From a virus, in IMG/VR virus record IMGVR_UViG_3300007516_000112, positions 1 to 27,177 of that record: a DNA stretch of 27,177 nt, one strand, 5' to 3'. Shown piece after piece: positions 21,224 to 27,177 of this stretch (position 1 is its first letter; every line of letters begins with the position of its first letter). The notes beneath the pieces are model-generated. The model made no database searches and was not told the origin of the DNA. It saw nothing but the letters and a program-made list of their open reading frames with translations. Made by a program: the position numbers and the translations under genes.

Positions 21224-23260
21224 ATGAATTTGAGTTTTCGTTTAGCAGATGAATTTGTAGCTGGTTACAAGGATAAGAAAGTTCCTTGGGGTTATACAGA
21301 CGCTGCGGGAAACTCGGTAGGAGAGATCACTTTTCTTCGCACTTACTCCCGGTTAAAAGAGGACGGTACTAAGGAGACTTGGGTAGATGTTTGCGAACGT
21401 GTAATTAACGGGATGTACTCGCTACAAAAAGATCATTGCAAAACTAACCGATTGCCATGGAATGACTCGCGAGCCCAAGCCTCAGCTAAAGAAGGCTTTG
21501 ACCGTTTGTTTAATCTAAAGTGGACACCGCCCGGTCGCGGACTATGGGTTATGGGAACCCCAATCGTTAATGAGCAGAAGAACTCTGCCGCACTACAAAA
21601 TTGTGCTTTTGTTAGCACACTATCAATGACCAAGAACGATCCAGCAAAACCATTCGCATTCTTAATGGAAGCCTCCATGCTTGGCGTGGGCGTTGGCTTC
21701 GATGACAAGGGAGCAGACAAGGAATTTACAATCTATGAGCCAAAAGAACCAGAAACCCTTACCGTCATTCCAGACACTAGAGAAGGCTGGGTTGAGTCTG
21801 TCACAGCAGTCATCAATTCTTACCTCCGACCAGATCAGAAGATTGCAGGCTTTGATTACGGCCAGATCCGTCCACTTGGAACCCCAATCAAAACCTTCGG
21901 AGGAACAGCCGCAGGACACAAACCACTCTTAAAATTACATAACCACATTCACTCATTGTTTAAGGGTCGCGCAGGTCAGACGTTAACTCGTCGTGACATT
22001 GCAGACATTGGCAACATGATTGGCGTGTGCGTAGTTTCAGGTAACGTTCGCCGTTCCGCAGAGTTGTTGATTGGTCGCATTGATGACAAGGATTTCCTAA
22101 ACTTAAAGAACGCTGCTGTGTTTCCAGAGCGCAACTCATATGACCCAGCTAGCCCAGGTTGGGCTTGGATGTCAAACAACTCTATTGAAGCAACTGTAGG
22201 CGCTGATCTATCAAGAATTGTTGAAGGCATCGCTAACAACGGCGAGCCCGGTGTTGTGTGGATGGATGTAAGCCGTAAATATGGTCGTTTAATTGATCCA
22301 CCTAACGATAAAGACTGGCGTGTAACTGGGTACAACCCATGCGCAGAGCAATCACTGGAATCATTTGAAATGTGTACTTTGGTTGAAACTTACTTAAACC
22401 GTCACGATTCAATTGAAGATTACAAGCGCACACTTAAGTTTGCCTATCTTTACGCTAAGACTGTAACGCTACTCCCAACACACTGGGAAGAGACAAACGC
22501 AATAATGCAGCGCAACCGTCGCATTGGAACATCAATGTCAGGCGTAGCTAACTTTGCAGATATCAATGGCTTACCAGTTTTGCGCAACTGGATGGACAAC
22601 GGATACGAAACAGTTAAGAATTACGATCGTATCTACTCAGAGTGGCTTGGTATTCGTGAGTCAATCAAGATGACAACAGTTAAACCTTCGGGAACTGTGT
22701 CAATCCTAGCCGGTGAAAGCCCAGGAGTTCACTGGACGCCCGGTGGAAAGTATTTCGACCGCGCCATTCGTTTTAGTAATGATGACCCTATGCTTCCACT
22801 ATTTAAACTGGCTAACTACCGTGTTGAAAAAGCAAGCGAGTCGCCTAAAACAACATCTGTTGTGTTCTTTCCTATCAAGTCTGTTGCTAAGCGCTCTGAA
22901 AAGGACGTATCAATTTATGAGAAGGCATCATTGGCTGCCACAGCTCAACGACATTGGTCAGACAACTCAGTATCCGTAACAGTATCCTTTGACGTAGAGA
23001 CTGAAAAGGATGCTGTAGGAACAGTCCTACATATGTTTGACGGACAACTCAAAACCGTTTCCTTCTTACCGATGGGGAACGAGACTTATCCGCAGATGCC
23101 TTACACTCAAATTACTGCGAAAAAATATGAAGACGCGACTATGAAACTGATGCCGATTGATTTTGCTGGAGTGTATGCAGGTATGGCTGCCGATGCAATT
23201 GGTGAGGCGTACTGCACAACTGATGCATGTGAAGTTAGACTAATTAAGGAGAACCAATGA
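21224..23260 (+). CDS. nrdJ: Class II adenosylcobalamin-dependent ribonucleotide reductase
   Basis: 678 residues, colinear with the monomeric B12-dependent ribonucleoside triphosphate reductase (Lactobacillus leichmannii type). Visible: C127 in NCAFVSTL, the thiyl site NPCAEQ (371-376, C373, E375), its partner C384 in FEMCTL eleven residues on as in the model enzyme, PSGTVSILAG (488-497), and the C-terminal redox pair C664/C669 in YCTTDACEV. It makes dNTPs without oxygen dependence but needs host cobalamin. Ribosome site AGAGGA supports ATG 21224. The 138-base gap before it holds weak promoter-like TTTACA (21132) and a small AAGCA/TGCTT repeat, and no recognisable riboswitch. The stop overlaps a Cys-rich peptide gene. 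Confidence 0.93.
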   Translation: MNLSFRLADEFVAGYKDKKVPWGYTDAAGNSVGEITFLRTYSRLKEDGTKETWVDVCERVINGMYSLQKDHCKTNRLPWNDSRAQASAKEGFDRLFNLKWTPPGRGLWVMGTPIVNEQKNSAALQNCAFVSTLSMTKNDPAKPFAFLMEASMLGVGVGFDDKGADKEFTIYEPKEPETLTVIPDTREGWVESVTAVINSYLRPDQKIAGFDYGQIRPLGTPIKTFGGTAAGHKPLLKLHNHIHSLFKGRAGQTLTRRDIADIGNMIGVCVVSGNVRRSAELLIGRIDDKDFLNLKNAAVFPERNSYDPASPGWAWMSNNSIEATVGADLSRIVEGIANNGEPGVVWMDVSRKYGRLIDPPNDKDWRVTGYNPCAEQSLESFEMCTLVETYLNRHDSIEDYKRTLKFAYLYAKTVTLLPTHWEETNAIMQRNRRIGTSMSGVANFADINGLPVLRNWMDNGYETVKNYDRIYSEWLGIRESIKMTTVKPSGTVSILAGESPGVHWTPGGKYFDRAIRFSNDDPMLPLFKLANYRVEKASESPKTTSVVFFPIKSVAKRSEKDVSIYEKASLAATAQRHWSDNSVSVTVSFDVETEKDAVGTVLHMFDGQLKTVSFLPMGNETYPQMPYTQITAKKYEDATMKLMPIDFAGVYAGMAADAIGEAYCTTDACEVRLIKENQ

Positions 23261-23370
23261 AAGAGAACCCTGATCTACAACTTGATAACACCTGCGGGTG
23301 TGGTGGGTGCACTTGTAAAGAAGCGCCTGACACCCGTGAAAGCCTGTACGAAATGTTAATTGAACTATAA
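23257..23370 (+). CDS. Cys-rich peptide, 37 aa, coupled to ribonucleotide reductase
   Basis: A 37-codon frame begins at ATG 23257, which overlaps the reductase stop (ATGA) and has AAGGAG seven bases upstream. Its centre is TCGCGGCTCK (12-21): four Cys in the pattern CxCxxCxC. The rest is acidic and helical (TRESLYEMLIEL). Such a cluster can bind metal or serve in thiol exchange. Since the reductase needs an outside reductant for its C-terminal Cys pair, a redox or metal role beside it is attractive but unproven. A terminator follows 15 bases after the stop. Confidence 0.65.
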   Translation: MKENPDLQLDNTCGCGGCTCKEAPDTRESLYEMLIEL

Positions 23371-23385
23371 AAAAACATAAAAAAG

Positions 23386-23437
23386 CCCTCAGCATTACTG
23401 ATCACAATCAGTTATTAATGCTGGGGGTTATTTTTTA
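23386..23437. terminator. Bidirectional terminator between convergent operons
   Basis: A 12-base stem, CCCTCAGCATTA (23386-23397) with TAATGCTGGGGG (23416-23427, one G-T wobble), encloses a second five-base hairpin CTGAT/ATCAG (23398-23402, 23407-23411). An A-rich run precedes it and TTATTTTTTATTT follows, so it can stop transcription from both sides. It lies just between the + strand reductase operon and the - strand operon. Confidence 0.82.
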
Positions 23438-23728
23438 TTTAAATGCGTCTGCTTTATAAATAAGTTTACCAGTAAAACTAACTGGCTTATCTTTTTCATC
23501 GCGCTCAGTTCCTTCTACAAATTTTACGGATTTGCGTGGCGTGTATGTAGCAACAAGGGTTTTAGCCCATCGTTTTGCAGCTGAAGCGTTAGAGAACGCA
23601 TCAATGTCATCCATAACGAGCACGTCTTGATCTGGTCGCGCAATCTGCGCTCGACCTAACCATGCTCCACCTTTTTCAGTGTTCTTAACAATACTTACAG
23701 TAAATTTTACATCTACTTTTTTAGCCAT
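23435..23728 (-). CDS. Small basic protein of unknown function, 97 aa
   Basis: Last gene of the - strand operon; ribosome site GGAGGAAG precedes its ATG. The product starts with alternating residues KKVDVKFTVSIVKN, then GGAWLGRAQIARPDQD, a helix NASAAKRWAKTLVATY and a strand SFTGKLIYK. This would form a small alpha/beta domain with net positive charge. No family was recognised. It overlaps the preceding gene by eight bases. The terminator T-run on the opposite strand overlaps its stop codon. Confidence 0.65.
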   Translation of the reverse strand: MAKKVDVKFTVSIVKNTEKGGAWLGRAQIARPDQDVLVMDDIDAFSNASAAKRWAKTLVATYTPRKSVKFVEGTERDEKDKPVSFTGKLIYKADAFK

Positions 23729-24113
23729 TTACTTCCTCCAATTGGGTTACGGGAATATGGTACACCCCGTAGTCGTTTAGTTCCATTTCGTGCACCAAGT
23801 TTGCGTGACCTGCGTACGCCAACTCAATCTTTGCATAACGGCAAGACTTTACAATCTCGCTGTCCTCGTTCCATGCGTAAGAAACAAAAATCTTAGGCAC
23901 TGAACTAGGCTTCCAGTCTTTCATATTGAACTGACGAGCAGACAGCCACAAATACTCAGGCATATCCACCCCAGCCCATTTAGTTAAGACACGGATTCCG
24001 TTTACTGTTGTTTCTTTTCTAAAAGCATGAGGGTTACTGGATTCCTCACACCATTTAGACATGGAGATACGCTCACCGTGTTTATTATAAAACTCGTAAT
24101 TATTTTTGCTCAT
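23721..24113 (-). CDS. Protein of unknown function, 130 aa
   Basis: ATG at 24113 with ribosome site AAAGGAAA about six bases upstream. The product has aromatic-rich, mixed alpha/beta character: FYNKHGERISMSKWCEES, then VLTKWAGVDMPEYLWLSAR, a strand PKIFVSYAW and VYHIPVTQLEEV near the end. It contains two isolated Cys. No catalytic motif or known domain was seen. It overlaps both neighbours, so it is part of the - strand operon. Confidence 0.63.
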   Translation of the reverse strand: MSKNNYEFYNKHGERISMSKWCEESSNPHAFRKETTVNGIRVLTKWAGVDMPEYLWLSARQFNMKDWKPSSVPKIFVSYAWNEDSEIVKSCRYAKIELAYAGHANLVHEMELNDYGVYHIPVTQLEEVNG

Positions 24114-24300
24114 GAATTTCCTTTGTAAAAAAACACTTTAAACTAAAAGGATCCCTTGGGGTAACTTTGTCACAGTCATAACACATCTCCCAAGGTATGA
24201 GCCGATGGTGAGTATCCAAGTAATGATCTACGGCTTCTATACCTTCAGCGTTGTGCAATTCAATACATTTATCCTTTAGACTCTGCATCAAGTCCTGCAT
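24100..24300 (-). CDS. Small Cys-containing protein, 66 aa
   Basis: ATG at 24300 has the strong ribosome site GGAGGT seven bases upstream. The product is a helix QDLMQSLKDKCIELHNAEG, then DHYLDTHHRLIPWEMCYDCD with a CxxC pair and nearby His residues, and a further Cys in SLKCFF. Cys40, Cys43 and a downstream Cys could hold zinc. It overlaps the 3' end of the methyltransferase frame by 32 bases. Function unknown. Confidence 0.6.
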   Translation of the reverse strand: MQDLMQSLKDKCIELHNAEGIEAVDHYLDTHHRLIPWEMCYDCDKVTPRDPFSLKCFFTKEIHEQK

Positions 24301-24925
24301 TGTTTACCTCCACTATACGATTAATGATCCATTGAACTACTGGTACAGCAACAGCGTTTCCCATCTGCTTGTAACGTTGAGAGTCCGATTGACTATCCGT
24401 CCAACCATCAGGAAATCCTTGTAAGCGCTCGCATTCTAGCGGAGTAAGGCGACGAACAACGGCATCTTCATACGCCAGCGTGTCCTTAGCACGCTTTGCG
24501 TTAAGCGTTGGTGCTATTTCTTCTTTAGGAAAATCGTACAACTCAAAGTTTCCAATGTGTGCCACGCCGTGACCCCCAACAGTATCGATAGTAAACATAG
24601 GATCTTCGGGATTTCCGTAACCCTTTCCTTGTGGTCCAGCCGTGTCACTACGCCCTATTACCGTTCCTTGTATTGGATACGCTAGCATAGGCATATTGTT
24701 ACCACCAGTTCCCATCCGTGTTTGCAAAGTGTTAATCACCCCTCCTTGAATACGAATATCATCTACTCGATTTCCGTAAAAGATTAATACTGTGGCACGA
24801 GTGTCACCGTTATTATCAAATGCATTAAGGGTTGGCGTAACTTCACCATCTACCCATGTCTCAAAATCATCCACTGTCTGAGCTCTCCTACTCTTACTGA
24901 ACCACAAGGTGACCACTGTCCACAT
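24269..24925 (-). CDS. dcm: Cytosine-5 DNA methyltransferase, C-terminal part (frameshifted)
   Basis: This frame holds the final motifs of a C5 methyltransferase: a variable target-recognition region (with TPTLNAFDNNGDTRA and TLQTRMGTGGNNMPML), motif IX RRLTPLECERLQGFPDGW and motif X with RYKQMGNAVAVPVVQWI. The N-terminal motifs I-VIII lie upstream in another frame that stops at 24894. An ATG at 24925 begins this frame but has no ribosome site, so separate translation is doubtful. One base removed near 24899 would join the two parts smoothly (GHLVV then SKSRRAQ). It is thus best seen as the 3' half of one gene, broken or read with a +1 shift. Confidence 0.75.
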   Translation of the reverse strand: MWTVVTLWFSKSRRAQTVDDFETWVDGEVTPTLNAFDNNGDTRATVLIFYGNRVDDIRIQGGVINTLQTRMGTGGNNMPMLAYPIQGTVIGRSDTAGPQGKGYGNPEDPMFTIDTVGGHGVAHIGNFELYDFPKEEIAPTLNAKRAKDTLAYEDAVVRRLTPLECERLQGFPDGWTDSQSDSQRYKQMGNAVAVPVVQWIINRIVEVNNAGLDAESKG

Positions 24926-25622
24926 CTTGGTTAACTACTGATGACTTATGATAAATTTCCGCAGGAATAGTGTTTGCTACTTCTCTTCCATTCCCCGCTC
25001 TAGTGCTAAGTGGAGTAGCACTGGCAATGACTTTCCTCTTTTTGTCGCCCGCCTTAATATGCCCTCGCATGCCCTCGATGAGAGCAAGTACTTCTGAAGG
25101 TGCGCTCCCGTCGTCTCCAAGACATCCAACAATGAAGACACGACGCCTTCTTTGGGCGACTCCAAAGTACTGAGCGTCAAGAACCCTGTATGCGATCCCA
25201 TACCCGCGCTCAGCCAACGCTTGGATGACGGTTCCCATATCTCTTCCGTCGTTAGATGACAATAAACCGGGGACGTTTTCAAGGACGAACCACTTCGCTT
25301 TGGTTTCGTCGAGGATACGACAGATTTCCCAGAAGAGTCCAGAGCGAGATCCAGCGAGCCCTGCGCGTTTTCCTGCAACGCTAAGGTCTTGGCATGGGAA
25401 GCCTCCGACAATAATTCCTTCACTACCATTGAATCCGAGTTCTCTAAGTTGATCACCTGTTACATCCTTTACATCGTTAATTAGCGTTGAGTTTGGAAAT
25501 TGTTTTGCGAGCACCGCTCGTGCGTGTTTATCGATTTCACATGAAGCAACCACTGGTACACCAGCAGTCTCCAACGCTAAATCAAATCCACCTACACCAG
25601 CAAATAATGATACGGCTTTCAT
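24894..25622 (-). CDS. dcm: Cytosine-5 DNA methyltransferase, N-terminal part (frameshifted)
   Basis: 242 residues that begin with motif I LFAGVGGFDLAL (6-17), then motif IV GGFPCQDLSVAGKR (73-86, catalytic Cys77), motif VI ENVPGLL (115-121) and motif VIII QRRRRVFIVG (157-166). These suffice for AdoMet binding and catalysis, but motifs IX and X follow only in the next frame. The enzyme methylates cytosine at C5, protecting DNA against host restriction; specificity is not readable. The weak ribosome site AAAGGAT precedes ATG 25622, which overlaps the stop of the preceding gene. Frame loss lies in the variable region, where phage genes tolerate change, or may be a sequencing error. Confidence 0.85.
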   Translation of the reverse strand: MKAVSLFAGVGGFDLALETAGVPVVASCEIDKHARAVLAKQFPNSTLINDVKDVTGDQLRELGFNGSEGIIVGGFPCQDLSVAGKRAGLAGSRSGLFWEICRILDETKAKWFVLENVPGLLSSNDGRDMGTVIQALAERGYGIAYRVLDAQYFGVAQRRRRVFIVGCLGDDGSAPSEVLALIEGMRGHIKAGDKKRKVIASATPLSTRAGNGREVANTIPAEIYHKSSVVNQDVDSGHLVVQ

Positions 25623-25843
25623 TCGTCCACATCCTTTAAGTATTCAAGCGTGGTTTCCGCTTCCGTAATAAACGCAATAACACTATCTATATCTTCTTGT
25701 GTTAATGGTTTAGGTAACTCTTGAAGAGCGCATCTTGCCGCAATTAGGTTTGCTCCAACTAAACCTTTAACAGTTAGCGTTGTATCTTCAAACGCACCTG
25801 TTTTAAGCATATGGATCATAATTGCATCTTGGGTTGAAATCAC
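25619..25843 (-). CDS. Small helical protein, 74 aa
   Basis: GTG start at 25843 with GGAGGT upstream and a four-base GTGA overlap with the preceding 45-residue gene. The product is helical (AIMIHMLKTGAF, LVGANLIAARCALQEL, DIDSVIAFITEAETTLEYLK), and its stop overlaps the methyltransferase ATG. No family was recognised. Tight coupling suggests co-expression with the methyltransferase. Confidence 0.65.
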   Translation of the reverse strand: MISTQDAIMIHMLKTGAFEDTTLTVKGLVGANLIAARCALQELPKPLTQEDIDSVIAFITEAETTLEYLKDVDE

Positions 25844-25977
25844 GCATCCACCTCCCCCACATAGATAATATGTAAGCGTCCTTCTTCTTGTAAAGCTTTT
25901 AGTAGTGCTTCTTTCTTCGAAATTTTTGAATACACCTCGGGTTTAGACTTAATCTCAATAACTGTTTCAAAGTCCAT
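25840..25977 (-). CDS. Small protein, 45 aa
   Basis: A 45-codon frame on the - strand with ribosome site AGAGGAG six to eight bases before ATG 25977 and a GTGA overlap with the next gene; both strongly support it. The product has a strand ETVIEIKSKPEVY, a helix SKKEALLKALQEEG and a strand RLHIIYVGEV, a small beta-alpha-beta unit. No family was recognised. Confidence 0.65.
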   Translation of the reverse strand: MDFETVIEIKSKPEVYSKISKKEALLKALQEEGRLHIIYVGEVDA

Positions 25978-25979
25978 TC

Positions 25980-26249
25980 TTATCTCCTCTTAAGTTTGAG
26001 TACTTGTTCGCGTTCATCAGCGCTAAGTCCGCCCCACACACCGTATGTTTCAGGAACATTTAGTGCGTGTTTTAGACAATCGTTAATTACTGGACAGCCT
26101 TTACACATAGCCTTTGCTTGTTGCTCATGTTTTGTTTTTGTTCCTAGACGCATTCCTTCTTCAAGATAGAACAATTCAGGATCAGCGCCTACACACGCAC
26201 CTCTTGATTGCCACTCCCAAAGATCGGCAATTGGTTTAAGCGCATTCAT
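25980..26249 (-). CDS. whiB: WhiB-family transcriptional regulator
   Basis: 89 residues with the canonical WhiB pattern: C19 in GACVG, then C49-x2-C52-x5-C58 (CKGCPVINDC), the turn YGVWGGL (69-75) and a basic tail EREQVLKLKRR. It should bind a 4Fe-4S cluster and act on transcription with the host major sigma factor; phage WhiB proteins can override host regulators. The start ATG 26249 lies nine bases after the upstream stop and lacks a ribosome site, although TAAACA lies six bases before it. This is the second WhiB of the window and the regular one, unlike that at 9205. Confidence 0.9.
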   Translation of the reverse strand: MNALKPIADLWEWQSRGACVGADPELFYLEEGMRLGTKTKHEQQAKAMCKGCPVINDCLKHALNVPETYGVWGGLSADEREQVLKLKRR

Positions 26250-26258
26250 AAGTATTGT

Positions 26259-26501
26259 TTAGCCATGGTTAGCCAATTTTTCTAGTTCTAACTCATCTTG
26301 CCAAGCGCCTAGCCCGTATAACATTTCGTCGAATGAAAGGTTCAGGGTGTCGTGCACATTTGCACGGTTGAACACCTCATTTAGTAGTTCGTCGTCCTCG
26401 GTATTGCATTGGTTGTAAGTTTCAGTCATTAAAGCGCATGCTTTGCGGAATAGGGCAACGCTTTCGCTTGCCTGTTCTAATACTTCTTCACGAGTCATCA
26501 T
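26259..26501 (-). CDS. Small acidic helical protein, 80 aa
   Basis: ATG 26501, or ATG 26498 directly after it, lies in the overlap with the preceding stop. The product is acidic and helical: REEVLEQASESVALFRKACA, then LMTETYNQCNTEDDELLNEV and FDEMLYGLGAWQDELELEKL. Two Cys are isolated. No known family. It could be an acidic DNA-mimic type or an adaptor, but nothing in the sequence shows this. Confidence 0.62.
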   Translation of the reverse strand: MMTREEVLEQASESVALFRKACALMTETYNQCNTEDDELLNEVFNRANVHDTLNLSFDEMLYGLGAWQDELELEKLANHG

Positions 26502-26704
26502 TTAACTATCACGACCTCTCCATTACGATAAAAAGTTTTTGTATACATTTTGCCAGTTGGTGTTGATAAATTAACTGTGCGGTATTCGTCAGAAAAACCC
26601 CAGTCAATGAAACTAAAAAAAGATTTCCACGCTTCGTATTCGCTTTCAAATTCTTTGCTCCAAGATGGAGCAAATCCGTCATTTGCTGAAGTTACCTTAT
26701 ACAT
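26498..26704 (-). CDS. Small aromatic-rich protein, 68 aa
   Basis: ATG 26704 is chosen because AAAGG lies eight bases upstream; the frame stays open to a GTG at 26821 (107 residues), but that start has no ribosome site and the added part contains an odd CRDCYC stretch. The 68-residue form starts MYKVTSANDGFAPSWSKEFE and continues with EAWKSFFSFIDWGFSDEYRT and a strand-rich end KTFYRNGEVVIVK. It has the look of a small alpha/beta domain. First gene of the - strand operon; function unknown. Confidence 0.55.
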   Translation of the reverse strand: MYKVTSANDGFAPSWSKEFESEYEAWKSFFSFIDWGFSDEYRTVNLSTPTGKMYTKTFYRNGEVVIVK

Positions 26705-26952
26705 AATTTGCCTTTCGATAGTGATCATAGTGGTATGTAGAGCGCAATAGCAATCTCTACATTTCATATTTTCTATTACAAAGCCCTTAGCGCTAACAGG
26801 CAATGCTGTGACCTGCATCACGTCCGGGAAAAGGCGCTTAATAGATTACCTTCCTTGTTTTATACATAAGAAACCTATAAGAGAGAGAGAGGAGCAAGGT
26901 TAAAGTAAACGCCTAATTAAAGTGTTTATAGCATCTTAAAGGGGTGCGTAGA

Positions 26953-26972
26953 TAAGAGTCTATAACCTCTTA
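26953..26972. repeat. Inverted repeat TAAGAG/CTCTTA
   Basis: TAAGAG (26953-26958) and CTCTTA (26967-26972) are perfect complements with an eight-base centre. It sits 37 bases before the 19-base tandem repeats and could be a protein site or hairpin. There is no U tract. Confidence 0.4.
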
Positions 26973-27008
26973 CGATCTCTGCTCATTAGTCTCCCATCAG
27001 GTGAGAAC

Positions 27009-27083
27009 AGCCATATATATGCCTATAAGCCATACATATGCATATAAGCCATATATATGCATATAAGCCATATATGCACATAG
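27009..27083. repeat. Four tandem 19-base AT-rich repeats, iteron-like
   Basis: Units start at 27009, 27028, 27047 and 27066, each beginning AGCCATA. The third unit is AGCCATATATATGCATATA; unit 1 and unit 2 differ from it at one base each and unit 4 is degenerate at its end. Each unit contains palindromic cores such as CATATATATG and TATATGCATATA. Tandem repeats of this size and composition recall iterons of replication origins or partition sites, or repeated repressor sites. Confidence 0.75.
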
Positions 27084-27133
27084 GTTCGGGACGAAGCGGC
27101 TGTAGATCTGGTGTTAGCCCTGCTGAGTCGCTA

Positions 27134-27173
27134 TGTCGACAATGCAGTAGCCTAAATGAGCAACTTGTCGACA
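27134..27173. promoter_or_regulatory. Pair of TGTCGACA palindromes 32 bases apart
   Basis: The perfect palindrome TGTCGACA occurs at 27134-27141 and 27166-27173. The 32-base offset is about three helical turns, so two bound proteins would lie on one face of the DNA. The sites lie 50 bases beyond the tandem repeats at the right edge of the window. Confidence 0.4.
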
Positions 27174-27177
27174 TTTA

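Larger units (their letters stand above)
26705..27177. other. Non-coding control region
   Basis: About 470 bases without a convincing gene. It holds the presumed start of the - strand operon (TATAAA on the - strand near 26864-26870 could be a -10 box), a GA run (26879-26892), an inverted repeat (26953-26972), four 19-base tandem repeats (27009-27083) and two TGTCGACA palindromes (27134, 27166). No tRNA was recognised. The mix of AT-rich repeats and palindromes suggests an origin or a control region. Confidence 0.5.

Noticed and set aside
4970-23400. Long antisense frames, for example 19942-20439 and 21433-22335 on the - strand.
   Set aside because: They lie opposite strongly supported genes (TGT-like protein, ribonucleotide reductase), show no family signal and have no ribosome sites; they result from codon bias of the real genes.
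24970-25452. Frames on the + strand and in a second - frame within the methyltransferase gene.
   Set aside because: They overlap motifs I-VIII of the methyltransferase and contain no known domain; shadows of that gene.
27009-27083. Possible CRISPR array.
   Set aside because: The 19-base units are directly joined with no spacers, and no cas1 or cas2 gene is present; the Cas4-like nuclease at 9507 is a phage recombination type.
27081-27110. GGTTCGGGAC resembles a tRNA T-loop.
   Set aside because: No acceptor, D or anticodon stems can be paired around it.
26986-27174. A 62-codon frame on the - strand across the tandem repeats.
   Set aside because: Much of the product is only a translation of the 19-base repeats (Tyr/Ile/Cys/Met pattern), with no ribosome site. 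The DNA repeats explain it.

Overview
This window reads as part of the genome of a tailed phage that infects an Actinobacterium, most likely a low-to-medium GC freshwater-type host. Two WhiB-family proteins (a family of actinobacteria and their phages), the dense run of overlapping genes and the replication gene set all point that way. The host assignment is an inference. No terminase, portal, capsid or tail gene is recognisable, so this is the replication, metabolism and DNA-modification half of the genome.

Layout. From 1 to 23370 every supported gene is on the + strand. At 1-3350 lie a truncated Mom-like DNA-modification enzyme, a dNMP kinase, a small membrane protein, a SNF2-like helicase and a 48-residue ribbon-helix-helix protein. 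At 3424-12005 is the replication and recombination block: MerR-like HTH protein, possible ssDNA-binding protein, family A DNA polymerase, zinc ribbon proteins, RecA, PD-(D/E)XK nuclease, WhiB, Cas4-like Fe-S nuclease, a helical protein that may be a recombination mediator, RuvC-like resolvase and an FmdB-like zinc ribbon. At 12079-14212 are SpoVS, an orphan basic protein, a terminator, a small protein and a metallophosphoesterase. At 14227-16742 is an island of eight short, polar, mostly unrecognisable proteins. At 16757-21085 is a module with a Cys-rich protein, a proteasome/HslV-like hydrolase, a nucleotidyltransferase, a HAD-like protein without its nucleophile, and a TGT/DpdA-like TIM barrel with a Cys cluster. 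At 21224-23370 are a class II ribonucleotide reductase and a 37-residue Cys-rich peptide.

A strong hairpin at 23386-23427 separates this from a convergent - strand operon (26704 down to 23435): small proteins, a canonical WhiB, a cytosine-5 DNA methyltransferase split by an apparent frameshift, and three unrecognised proteins. The last 470 bases hold no convincing gene but contain four tandem 19-base AT-rich repeats, an inverted repeat and two copies of the palindrome TGTCGACA. This looks like a control or origin region.

How it fits together. Ribonucleotide reductase and dNMP kinase supply precursors; polymerase, helicase, RecA, nucleases and resolvase replicate and recombine DNA; Mom-like, TGT-like and cytosine methyltransferase proteins could each modify it. 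Regulation seems to combine strong Shine-Dalgarno sites and start/stop overlaps inside operons with what look like leaderless promoters. At three gene junctions the layout is identical: TAG stop, 2 bases, a TANNNT hexamer, 6 bases, ATG. Small ORFs of 37-58 codons that fit the overlaps and ribosome sites were added by reading the gaps.
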